From Mayamaea pseudoterrestris (lineage: Eukaryota > Bacillariophyta > Bacillariophyceae > Sellaphorales > Sellaphoraceae), in NCBI GenBank assembly GCA_027923505.1, contig BROI01000021.1, forward strand, positions 1 through 64,000: DNA of 64,000 nt, read 5' to 3'. The translations under genes were made by a program, and so were the position numbers. Positions within the stretch are counted from its first letter, which is position 1, and the number at the start of each line of letters is the position of its first letter. The notes under the pieces were generated by a model. That model saw only the letters and a program-made list of their open reading frames with translations. It was not told the DNA's origin and made no database searches. Shown here one piece after another: positions 22,083-32,452 of this stretch.

Positions 22083-25000
22083 ATGTCCTACGACCCAACG
22101 ACGCACGTTGTGACTCCGATTCTTCAGTGGCTCACGTGCGATGCTGCTGGGTGCAATCGCACTAGTCCGCAGAACAAGTGCAGCAAGTGCGAACGTGCTT
22201 ACTACTGTGGAGCCGCCTGCCAAAAGAAGGATTGGAAGACTCATAAGATCAATTGCATCGACTTTCGTGCAATGTTCATCGAATTCTCCAAGCAAGACAT
22301 GCCAATGTTATCATGCTCGTGGGATAATGACCTTTGCATTACCTGCAAGCGCGACTCCAAAGCCTTTGTATTAATGACATGCGGACATGCGATCTGCTAC
22401 GAGTGCTGTCCGCGTTACGACAGTCTCAAGTGCACGGAATGCGGAATGGAAGCTTTTGACGCAACTGACGGTCAATCTACTCCATGCGAATGCTTGGCCG
22501 CTCGTTTCGTTGATCAGTTAAACTTGACGGAAAGAATGACAACGCTATTTCTTGAAAATTCTTCTGAAGATGACGGAGACGCGGATCTAATCAGGGATGC
22601 AAAAGAGGCGGTTCAAAACTCCATCGTCGCCTACCAAATGTTCGAGGAACAATTGGCTTCGGCCAAACAAAATGGATCGACTTTCTACGATGCTGTGGAA
22701 AGTACAAAGGGTCTTGCGTATAGACTCTGCCAACTGGCGCAGTTCCACCTTCTGGCTGGAAATGCTCGCGAATGTATTGATTTGAACCTACGCGCTCTGA
22801 ATGAAATCGTTGAGGTGTTCAAACAACAACTCGATATTGTTTATCAAGCCAAGCAAATTTCAAACGACAAGTAAGTGCAACGAGATGGCTATAACATAGA
22901 CACAGCATTCTTTCCTGACACCATATCTATATACGCGAAACAGATATTATTCGATGCTTGCGCTGCTGAATAATGGCGATCACAAGGCCCTTCTCGACGT
23001 TTTCTCCGCTCTGTATCCCAAGCACGATGCGAAAGTTCAAGATGACGCCATCAGCCTCGTGGCAAAGACTTGTTTTGCCATGGGAAAAGCTTTTGAATTG
23101 CTTTCCGAACCAGAGAGTGCGTTGGAGTGGTATGGTCGCATTCCGTCCGAGGCTCATTTAGATGCGAGCCTTTTCCACCGCCCTGATATTATGGCTCTTT
23201 TCGCGAAGGGGCTCGCGGAGCGTGCACAGGTGCAGCATCGCTTGGGTAACAATGAGACCGTACTTGACTTGGCCAGCACGAGTGAGAAGGCTGGTGTTGT
23301 TGCTTCATCGGCGGGGGCGCCAGCATTGTTGGCGACGTTGTTAAGTCGGCAGGGAGATCTCGAGCGAGCCAAGAGGATTATGAATGAAGGCCTTTTCCGA
23401 GAAGCGCCATGGGACAAATTGTCGAAGCTTGCCAATAAAATGCATGTCGTTGAAATTTACGAGGAAGAACGCCGCCGAGAGGAACTTCGCCTTCTCGAAG
23501 CTGCCTTTATGGAACGTTGGGGCGAAACTATAGACTCGGCGAAGGCAAATATGGATGCGGGTGACATCTCTTGGCAATCGAGTGAGTGCGATGTGTGAAT
23601 TTTGCAGGTCGTTTATGCCGCTTTTGTCTAACAAAAAATCGTGTGTTGCGGTTGGCGGCGCAACAGTCAAAGATAAGCACTTGGATATGTTTGCGACTGT
23701 CGATCACGAGTACGCAGAGGTTCAACGACAAATCCAGACTGCTGCTTTAAATGCTGCTCATGGAAAGTTTGACGAGGAATCAGAAGACTTGCGTCAGATT
23801 TCCCAGCTCTCTCCGGAAATGATTGGCGATTATACTGGTAAAGCGACCCGACGTTTAGATGAAATTGTTAGACCGGATTTTGAGCGAATCAAACTAACCA
23901 AGCAGGTCATAAAATGGTTAAAGGGTGCGGGCCGTGGCAACGATCCAAAACTCCGCATCATCTTTAGGCAGCGGCTCAGGCAATTGGCAGCTGGGGACAA
24001 GAGCCGCATTTTAAACAAACCCTTGATGGGAGCCAAAAATATACGCATTTGTGAAACTTACATGGATGGTAACTTCCGCATTCTTTGGACAGATGACACG
24101 GGTTCGAAGGACATAAATCTGGGTCTTGTTGTTTGGTGAGTGATGTAAATGAGTGGAATGTTCGAGAGCGACTGTTGCGCTGCATAATGCATCGACCCAC
24201 GCGTATCTGACGCGTATCTGATGTCCACTTTTGTCAACTACAGGTTTGTATCTGCTCATGATAATGTTTCGCGCTGCATGAAGAAGATTGAGGAGTCGAT
24301 AAGCCGGAGTAGCCGGCAAATGGGTCCAATAAATACCCCTTCGCTGCATGAGTTCGCGGACGAGGACGGAGTGGACGATCTTCAGCCAGGTGACGTTCTA
24401 CTCGACCCTGAATCAGACACGCCTCTCAAGCTGTATGTGGTCGGATACAATGAGATCCCCGAGCTCGGACAGTCATGGTACCCACCTCTTTATCTTACGG
24501 AGGAAGAGCGGCAAATCGTCCAGACAAAAGGGTCTGTTTTACTACTCGGTAGAAGTGGTTGCGGCAAGACTATATGTGCATGCAACAGGATCGATTTTGA
24601 TCGTCACGCGATGGCGCATGACGTGACGTTCAAGTCAATTTTTGTTGCGCGGTCGCATCGAATTTGCCACTTCGTCCAAGAATCAGTCGGATTGTTGACT
24701 GACGGTCCAACCAATATTTCATTCTCTACATTCGAGGATCTCTTGATCAAGTGCGAAGAACAGCTTCGCATCACATCGTGGCCAAGGGAAAAGCGTATCT
24801 GCTTTCCGCAGTTTAAGGATGAATTTGGCAGTTTCGGCTGCGGAGAATTGGAACCTCTTGATGTTTGGACAAATATTATATCGTTCATCAAGGGCTCCAT
24901 CCAAGCCGTAATGAAAGGTGGCCCCCTCTCACGTGAAGAGTATCTTGACACGGAGCAGATTGGATCGCGTCGCTGCCGTCTGTCGATGGCCCAGCGAGCG

Positions 25001-26564
25001 AAAGTGTACGATATTTTCGAAAAGTACCAGACATACATGAACCGGGAAAGCATGCTACGGTGGGATGACTGCGACAGAGCTTATGCAATTGTTAGTGGAC
25101 TGCTGAGGGACAAAAACGCTCGGCAGGCTCTGACTCACCGCCGTTTGTATGTCGATGAGATCCAAGATTTCATGCAGGTACGCTTGTCATGCGCTTGCTC
25201 CTGATGCGTTCTCGCTAGTTACGCCCTTCTTACATACTTTTTCAATCAAATCAGGTCGAAATCGCGCTTTTTGTATTGATTTGCGAACATGGCGGCCTCT
25301 TTTTGGCAGGCGATCCGGCGCAGGCTGTGGTTGAAGGTGTCGAATTTCGATTTGAAGAGGTTCGCTCGGTCTTTTGGAATTTGCTGGCCGAAGAGGACCG
25401 CTCGAAATATATTCCATCAAAACCCCTGACCGTCAATCGGAACTTTAGAAGTCACAAGGGTATTTTAAATGTTGCTGGCGAGGTGAGTACTGAGTCCCTT
25501 TTTGATTAGACTGTTTGGTAGGACGCTCGGAACTATGTCAGATGCTTACATCTGTTTGATATCAGATTCTCGACCGGCTTTTCCGGCAATTTCCGAACAG
25601 CGCGAAAGAGTTGCCAAAAGACGAGGGTTTATTCATGGGACCACGTCCATCGATTCTGCAAAATGTCAGGCCAGAAGATCTCGTCAAGCTCGTTCGTCTT
25701 ATAGATGGTGTTGTCCTGCTAGCGTCGACGGACGAGAAGGTGGCTGAATTAGCGAGCTTGGTTGGGCGTGATGTGGCTGTCCTCTCCATTCGCGACTCTA
25801 AAGGTCTAGAGTTTTCGGACGTAATCATCGTAGACTTTTTCAGTAGTCTCCCGCCGATGCAACAGAAGGCATGGAAGCTACTGACGCAGGAGCATGGAAA
25901 TGTTAATGTTGAGCGCATGGCTGGTGTTCCTGAGCTTGAGCCCTTTTTGAAACAGGTAAGGTAGCAGTATAATCACATGCTGTTTTTGAGTAAAGGGAAA
26001 CTCACTTAATGGTTTATCGATCATGGACAGCTTTACACGGGCGTGACAAGGTGCACCAACCATCTCTTCTTTGCAGAAACAAAGGTCTCGATGGCTGGGC
26101 ACGCTTTTTTCCGTCGGCTCACTGAGCAAATAAGTCCACACTTGGCCACAATGCAAAACGTAGACGACGTTCAAAAGATGACGAAAAGTCCGGATCGGTG
26201 GCGTACGCAAGGCGCCACCTTTGCTGTCACTGGCGAATCCGAAAACAAATTGGAATATTGGATGCCAATTGCTTTAAACTGCTTTATTAACTCTGGCGAC
26301 CTCGCTCTTGTTGCAAAAGCAAAACTGCAAATTGAGAGCATGGACTTCCGAGCCATGGATGATACAACATTTGGCACGCTGGGCTTGGTTGGCGAAGCCT
26401 TCACGGTGCACGTTGCCGACCTCCTTCGCCGTCTTGTGCACGAAGGGCTCATGTTGGAAGCTAGGAAAGTGTATGAACGAGTATTCCCTCTATTTGATGA
26501 TTATACGCGGGAGCACCTTGAGAGCCGCTTGGCTAAGTCGCTGCCAAGATTGGATGTTTATTAG
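22083..26564 (+). CDS. MYND zinc finger plus TRANK1-like SF1 helicase, seven exons
   Basis: Exons 22083..22870, 22944..23581, 23667..24135, 24244..25177, 25255..25482, 25566..25955 and 26031..26564 join in frame (GT-AG introns of 73-108 bp) to 1326 aa. Residues 19-58 form a MYND finger (CDAAGC, CSKCERAYYCGAACQ, H-x3-C), followed by more Cys pairs, including a RING-like CGHAICYECCP. Helical TPR-like repeats come next. Then comes the TRANK1-type pre-helicase module (RQRLRQLAAGDKSRIL ... FRILWTD ... VVWFVSAHDNVSRC) and helicase motifs: GRSGCGKT, LYVDEIQDFMQ, LAGDPAQAVVEGVEFRF, VNRNFRSHKGILN, LSIRDSKGLEFSDVIIVDFF and LYTGVTRCTNHLFFAE. All UvrD-like motifs look intact. TRANK1-like proteins are poorly understood; a nucleic-acid-dependent ATPase recruited through MYND protein contacts is my inference. 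Confidence 0.85.
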
Positions 26565-28739
26565 TAGATCACGTATTATATATGTATAAGTCATTAACTG
26601 TAAGTACCGACATCCATGAAATGGTTTGCCTTACTATCAATAAATTGAGGATATAGTCTATACTGCGCTTTAAGCTTTGCGTCTCAGTCGCACAACTATC
26701 ACTTGCCGTAAACACACCATTGGACGTCCCGTGGCTCGGATAAGTGGTGTGTATGATCACGTCACGGCGTTTGAAATAATTTACAAGGACAGCTTGTTAT
26801 CAGGCGCAGTAGACATGCGAGTGTAACTCTGCTTTGAAATGCTTTCCCGCACAGGACTCGTATGCCAAATCGTAAGCCCCGTCCGCTTGCTTCGTCAAAA
26901 AGGCTCTGTTATTCAAAACTTCTCATGAGTAACATTCTTGGCAAGCTGCACGCCTAGAGTCTTAAATTCTTAAATTGTCAAGCCATATCAACCCATCCTT
27001 CAACCCCGTGCCCCAATAAACCGGCGGGTAGTGAATTTGTTGGCGAGGAGGCAGGCGTTTTCGCTGCGTCGATTACACGATGATTGGGATGAACCATCGC
27101 AGAAGCTAATCCATCGCTTAATTACACTCTTATAACGCGCTGATGAGCAAACGTTATCGTCAATCAGCCATATCATCGTTCCCATCAAAGTCGTCGTCAA
27201 GTGTCAAACCCGTTATCCGATTTGATGATGAAATCGCCACGCGCTTGCGAGGCTTCTTCCGTTGACATTGCGATCATGTGCGTGTTACCGAATGGACTGC
27301 CACCAAAAAATGTAGCCATTCGATTAAAGAAGATCAACGCCAAGATACAGCTGATCCATCATACCTGCTCGTCAAAAGGCCGGATTGCCTATACCAGCTC
27401 CGAATAGCCGATCTTGATCTGGATCAACTGTGGGCGCCCATTCCGTAAGCACGTGAATGGCAATGTGGCAAATCATTGGATCGAAATCAAGAAACAATAC
27501 CAAACGGACGCTCCAAAATACGTCACACCGAGTCCATGGTCACGCGAGTCTCGCCTGTCATCATCATCACTTGTTGCCTCTTATGAGTCAAGACGGCACA
27601 CGGTTCATTCACTTCTTCAAATCCATATTCCCTGTAGATTGCTTTCTGAACTCAGTGGGATAGAGCAAGAGCTTGTGTAATCAAACTGGTCGAGTACGTT
27701 GTTTCGCGCTGCCAGGCAGTGGCCGGAAAATCTACGCCTGGCATGGCCTTGCAAGTGAATTTGTTATACTTTGTCGGTCGCGTCAGACCCTTATATATGG
27801 TTGCACCCAAGCTCATATTTTTGTTTCGCTGGTAGCTTCAGTTGCATTATTAGTTGGTAGATTGGACCAGCATACGGACTTTTGAATGGATCATGCCAAT
27901 AGTGGCCGTTAAGATTCTGTACATTCTCTCGACTATCCGAGTACGTCGTCACCGACATTGTCTTGGTTAAACTACTCTCACAGTCCTTCGTCTTGATGTA
28001 AAAGTAGTGATCAGGATTGTTGATATTGCTTAAAGTGTCGACTTTGGAGGCTTGAGAGCAATCTGTTGAGGCATGTATCCTCCAAATTAACTTGATTCCG
28101 CAAGATGCCAATCCAGTGTTGAACTGTGTCTGTTACCATAGTAAATGACGATTCGAAGTGGTGCTTGGTGCATTTCGTCGTCGAGGAACCTTCTGGTGTC
28201 GCTCGTTAATGACCGCATCGTCTTCGGCTTTCCCTCGGCAAGAGTTCTTTAGTTTTTTCTGCAATTCCAGTTATGGCATCTCCATTATGCTGGAAGACGT
28301 AGCCTCCAGTACTAGGAAATCAGTTACGTTCGTTAATGAACTGCCGAGGCATTGTGACGATCGCGATTTGCGTTTTTAATTATATGTCCTCCATTTAACT
28401 GTCATCAGCATTGACACTTTATCTACGTCTGCCACTAATTCGTCGATTTCTTGTCCATTCATGACGACGCAATGGCTGCTTACAAGGGGTTGATTAGCGA
28501 TGGTCACTCGAGGGACGCCATGGTCGACGGCGAGATGATGGAGGATGTGTCAAACTCGCATCGTTACTCATTCATGAACCGCTGCGTCATTTTATTGTGC
28601 CGCGCCAATGCTGCGAGCCGGCCGAGCGCGCCATTGGATGAAGTTCTCCACAAGATTGCAGCTGCCGTCTTTCGTCTTCGTCCATGGCATAAACCAGCCG
28701 ACCGATAGAATCTACTGCAATCAAAGGAAAGGCTTTAAC
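26565..28739. other. Gene-poor 2.2-kb stretch with possible eroded coding DNA
   Basis: No intact gene is seen. On the minus strand between about 26.97 and 28.38 kb, several short frames read like protein (27791-28111 holds DHYFYIKTKDCESS and NLNGHYWHDPFKSPYAGP; near 27.25 kb, FFGGSPFGNTHMIAMSTEEA) but are separated by stops and fit no simple exon set. This may be a decayed gene. The last 300 bp should include the histone H3 promoter and 5' UTR. Confidence 0.4.
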
Positions 28740-29314
<575 letters not shown>

Positions 29315-29643
29315 TCGTTCGGCAAAAAGAATTGGAGACTGTAGAGTATGATTTAGAAGGCGAGACCTTGACGAGATTCGAATGAATAGTTCTGGATAAG
29401 GATCGCTCCCGGTACAGTAAATACAAATAGAGCTTGCGCATATACTAAAATAATACCAGTACAGTAGCTTGTTCTCTCGGCAATCTGCCATTCACGTCGC
29501 GTTACAATTTAGCGCGGCTTGCTCGCAGTAATATCGCATCGATTCTCACAATTTCCATTTAAACCTTTGCCACGATCAATCGAAATCGACGAGAGCAGCA
29601 TCGTCTCGTGCGGTGCCAATCAACCACTATATCTGCTGGAGCT

Positions 29644-31761
29644 ATGGGTGCATGTCGTATGCCACATCGTCCCAAGAAGCAGCTAAAATTGATGCGTTCA
29701 TCTGCCTCTGGTATGGCGGCAGCGCCGCTGCGAAAGCGAGTCAGGTTTCAAGAAGGTCCACCAGCATTGTTTCCATATGGCACTTACTTTGGCGATGAAT
29801 GCGAAGGTGACAGCGATGCCGATGTCCATATCGAAGAAAACGTTCCGACGGCACGTAAAACTGACGAAATGACGGTACTTTCCACTGAACACGGTCGAGC
29901 TCGCCGGAAACTGCGCGACATATCCAAACATGATTTGCAAACCTGTATAAAATATGGAATCAAGAGTCCAGGTCACAGGCATCCGAAAACTGGAGAAGCG
30001 AGATGGTTGTACTTCTTTGATGGAGTCACTTACGTGACCAACAGCACTAGCCGGGTTGAGGTGACTTGTTACAAGGAGCCAATTCGAATCGAACGAGCTG
30101 TCATAACGGAGGACATGCTGCGCCGCCATAATGAGCAGGTAACTGCTATTCGTGATGATCCTATGCTGTGTGCGAGTCACGCTATTATAATTGATCAGAG
30201 TGGATCGATGAAGACTGCTGACTTTATGAACTTTCGGTCCAGATCACATGCGGCCTACGGTATATTGGCTCTGGAATACATTGCCGAACAGCTTCATGGC
30301 CGGGCCGACGATGATAATACAATTGATGCAGTCTCTATAATTGAGATGCATGACCATGGATCGATGTTTTTACAGGAAGAACCCATGGACTGGATTTTGT
30401 TTAACCGGCTTTTGGACCGTCAAGCTGCGGCTCAGTCGAAAAGCCATGGCAACTACAATACTGCTCTCGACCTAGCGGAAATGTTCATCTCTCAGAAAAT
30501 TCAGCAAAGCGACGAGATGCCACTCGAAGAACTGCCCATTTTTGCCTTAATTTTCCTCACTGACGGGAGACCATCCGATCGAACCCCATTTGACGAGAGA
30601 ATTCGAACAAATGTCCTTCGAGACATGGCATCAATGCTAGGTTCAAAGTTGATATTTAAAGCAATCGGACTCGGAGCGTCAAGTCACAATTTCTCTGTTC
30701 TCGCAGATATGGCTGAGGACTTGCGCCGACACGGCGTCGACGCAAGCTTTGACTTTGCACAACAATGTGCAGCCATGCTCAGTAACACGCTCTCCTCCGT
30801 ATCAATCTCGATGACATCCGCGCGAGATACTATGCTATCCTGTGCGCCGAAGCCTCGAGTCGAGAAAAAGGTCACCATGCGTGACAGAAACACACCAAAA
30901 GCAGAGCGTAAGTTTGTCGCGTACACAAAGCATGTGAGTCGTTGGTGCTTAAACCGCAAAAAGGAGGAAGGAGGCGATGACTGGCCATGGAAGATGCACA
31001 GGCTTCTCCATAACGAGGCGAAAGGAATCGAAATTGATGAGCTTCCGTTTGGCAGAGGTCGCGAGCGACTTGCATACGCTTGTTTTGAGATCGACGTTGA
31101 TAGAAAGCGAGTCGGGCGACCCTTGGTCGGCAAGGAAAGCATTGCTACTGTGGACCAGGATAATGCGTTACGCTTTTATCATAGTTTTTGTCGAGACCAA
31201 GCGCTTGCGGATATGCTTGCTCAACAGTTCAATTATCGCGTCAAAGAGTGTGCCGAGTTGAAGGCTGTGGAAGGCGGAAGTAAGTCACCGGCCATCAGTT
31301 TCTTGTCATGTTCCATCTATGAATACACGGCCGAAAGTGGCGAGGTTGAAGGTTTGCTAGTTGAAGCGTACCTGAAAGGCAAATTCACCAAATATAATGG
31401 CAATAATGGGTATGTCCGCCAATACAACACAAGCGACAGATGCATCAGCCTCGCTATCGGAGACGTACGTCTGACAGACTTTCTCCATGCCTTTTCGCAC
31501 TGGAGCTTAATTGAGTCAAAAGGCGAGCGACTTGTCTGTGACCTGCAAGGTGTGCTTAACGCCGAGGGTCGCAATCCTCGGTTCGAGCTGACAGATCCCT
31601 GCATCTGTGACCGTCACACCCAACGGAATCGAAGAAAATTCAAGAAAGAAAAGCGAAGTACGGATATGGGCATGCGGGGTATCAGGAACTTTTTGAGAAG
31701 CCACAAGTGCAGCAAAGTTTGCCAAGCTTTGGGTCTTCAACACAGCCTCGCTGCGAAGTAA
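29644..31761 (+). CDS. vWA domain plus atypical alpha-kinase (VwkA-like)
   Basis: A single-exon protein of about 705 aa from the ATG at 29644 (the open frame begins earlier with no ATG). A vWA domain lies at about residues 180-380, with a complete MIDAS: IDQSGSMK (D-x-S-x-S), NYNTAL and LTDGRPSD. The C-terminal half is an alpha-kinase of the MHCK/eEF2K/VwkA type: RERLAYACFEI, VEAYLKGKFTKYNGNNGYV, AFSHWSLIESKGERLVCDLQ-GV, LTDPCICD, and the end motif GMRGIRNFLRSHKCSKVCQALGL with the H-x3-C-x3-C zinc ligands. These kinases phosphorylate Ser/Thr within helices; Dictyostelium VwkA regulates myosin II and contractile-vacuole function. The target here is unknown. The gene converges with the 82-aa gene, 19 bp beyond its end. 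Confidence 0.88.
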   Translation: MGACRMPHRPKKQLKLMRSSASGMAAAPLRKRVRFQEGPPALFPYGTYFGDECEGDSDADVHIEENVPTARKTDEMTVLSTEHGRARRKLRDISKHDLQTCIKYGIKSPGHRHPKTGEARWLYFFDGVTYVTNSTSRVEVTCYKEPIRIERAVITEDMLRRHNEQVTAIRDDPMLCASHAIIIDQSGSMKTADFMNFRSRSHAAYGILALEYIAEQLHGRADDDNTIDAVSIIEMHDHGSMFLQEEPMDWILFNRLLDRQAAAQSKSHGNYNTALDLAEMFISQKIQQSDEMPLEELPIFALIFLTDGRPSDRTPFDERIRTNVLRDMASMLGSKLIFKAIGLGASSHNFSVLADMAEDLRRHGVDASFDFAQQCAAMLSNTLSSVSISMTSARDTMLSCAPKPRVEKKVTMRDRNTPKAERKFVAYTKHVSRWCLNRKKEEGGDDWPWKMHRLLHNEAKGIEIDELPFGRGRERLAYACFEIDVDRKRVGRPLVGKESIATVDQDNALRFYHSFCRDQALADMLAQQFNYRVKECAELKAVEGGSKSPAISFLSCSIYEYTAESGEVEGLLVEAYLKGKFTKYNGNNGYVRQYNTSDRCISLAIGDVRLTDFLHAFSHWSLIESKGERLVCDLQGVLNAEGRNPRFELTDPCICDRHTQRNRRKFKKEKRSTDMGMRGIRNFLRSHKCSKVCQALGLQHSLAAK

Positions 31762-31780
31762 ATCAGAAATAGTCTGCCGC

Positions 31781-32029
31781 CTATCGCCTCGGCGCCTCTC
31801 CCTCCTTGTCCGTTGATGCTCGAAATTTGCTAGTAGCTTGGTTCTCAAAAGGACTCCCATATATTATTTGATCAAAGTACTTTCTACGGTTCTCCTGAAT
31901 ACCAGAGAAAACGTGCGGTTCACCATCAAGATTATATTCAGCAAAAACAACCGAATAAATTCCGGCAAAAGCAGAACCTACAATGGCAGCGATTCGCCAG
32001 TTTCTTTGCGCTTGCGCACTGAGAACCAT
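31781..32029 (-). CDS. Small single-pass membrane protein, 82 aa
   Basis: The ATG at 32029 starts MVLSAQAQRNWRIAAIVGSA, with a short basic N-terminus followed by a hydrophobic helix (IAAIVGSAFAGIYSVVFA) and a charged, soluble C-terminal half (ENRRKYFDQIIYG). This layout is typical of small mitochondrial inner-membrane assembly or complex subunits, but I do not recognise the family. It is tail-to-tail with the vWA-alpha-kinase gene. Support comes from its composition, the sensible start and its place in an otherwise empty gap. Confidence 0.5.
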   Translation of the reverse strand: MVLSAQAQRNWRIAAIVGSAFAGIYSVVFAEYNLDGEPHVFSGIQENRRKYFDQIIYGSPFENQATSKFRASTDKEGEAPRR

Positions 32030-32452
32030 TATATTTTAGTGATAAAGATGATTGCATATACGGAGTAGAAGGCAACAGATGCGGAGAGCGGGATCTCTTG
32101 AGGGTTCGTGGATGGAAAAAATGAATGGCAGTCATCAGAGTCGCTCGTGCTCGGTCGTGCATCGCATCGCAGCGGTTACAAAGAGTCATTCTTGTCACGT
32201 TTTCACGATGAATTGGCCACCGATGACCGATCGACGAGCTGGATGCGGGTCATCCTTGACCGTGACCAAGATCTCGATGCCATGACAAGCAATGGACCTG
32301 TACCAACTATCTACCAGTACCATCAAGTATTGAGTTGTTAGAGTCCTAGAGCATTAGCAGCTACCTCTTTATAGCTGCGAATTGAAAGTTAGGCCAGCGT
32401 TGATTAGTTGGAAGAACAGGCGACGTACTGCAACTTGACTCGACTTTTGATC
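32030..32452. other. Divergent intergenic region
   Basis: This 423-bp space between the 82-aa gene (minus) and the LRR gene (plus) holds no convincing frame. It should carry both promoters. Confidence 0.5.

Noticed and set aside
28451-28708. Plus-strand frame just upstream of histone H3
   Set aside because: It has no ATG at its start, its composition is not protein-like, and its position suits the H3 promoter and 5' UTR.
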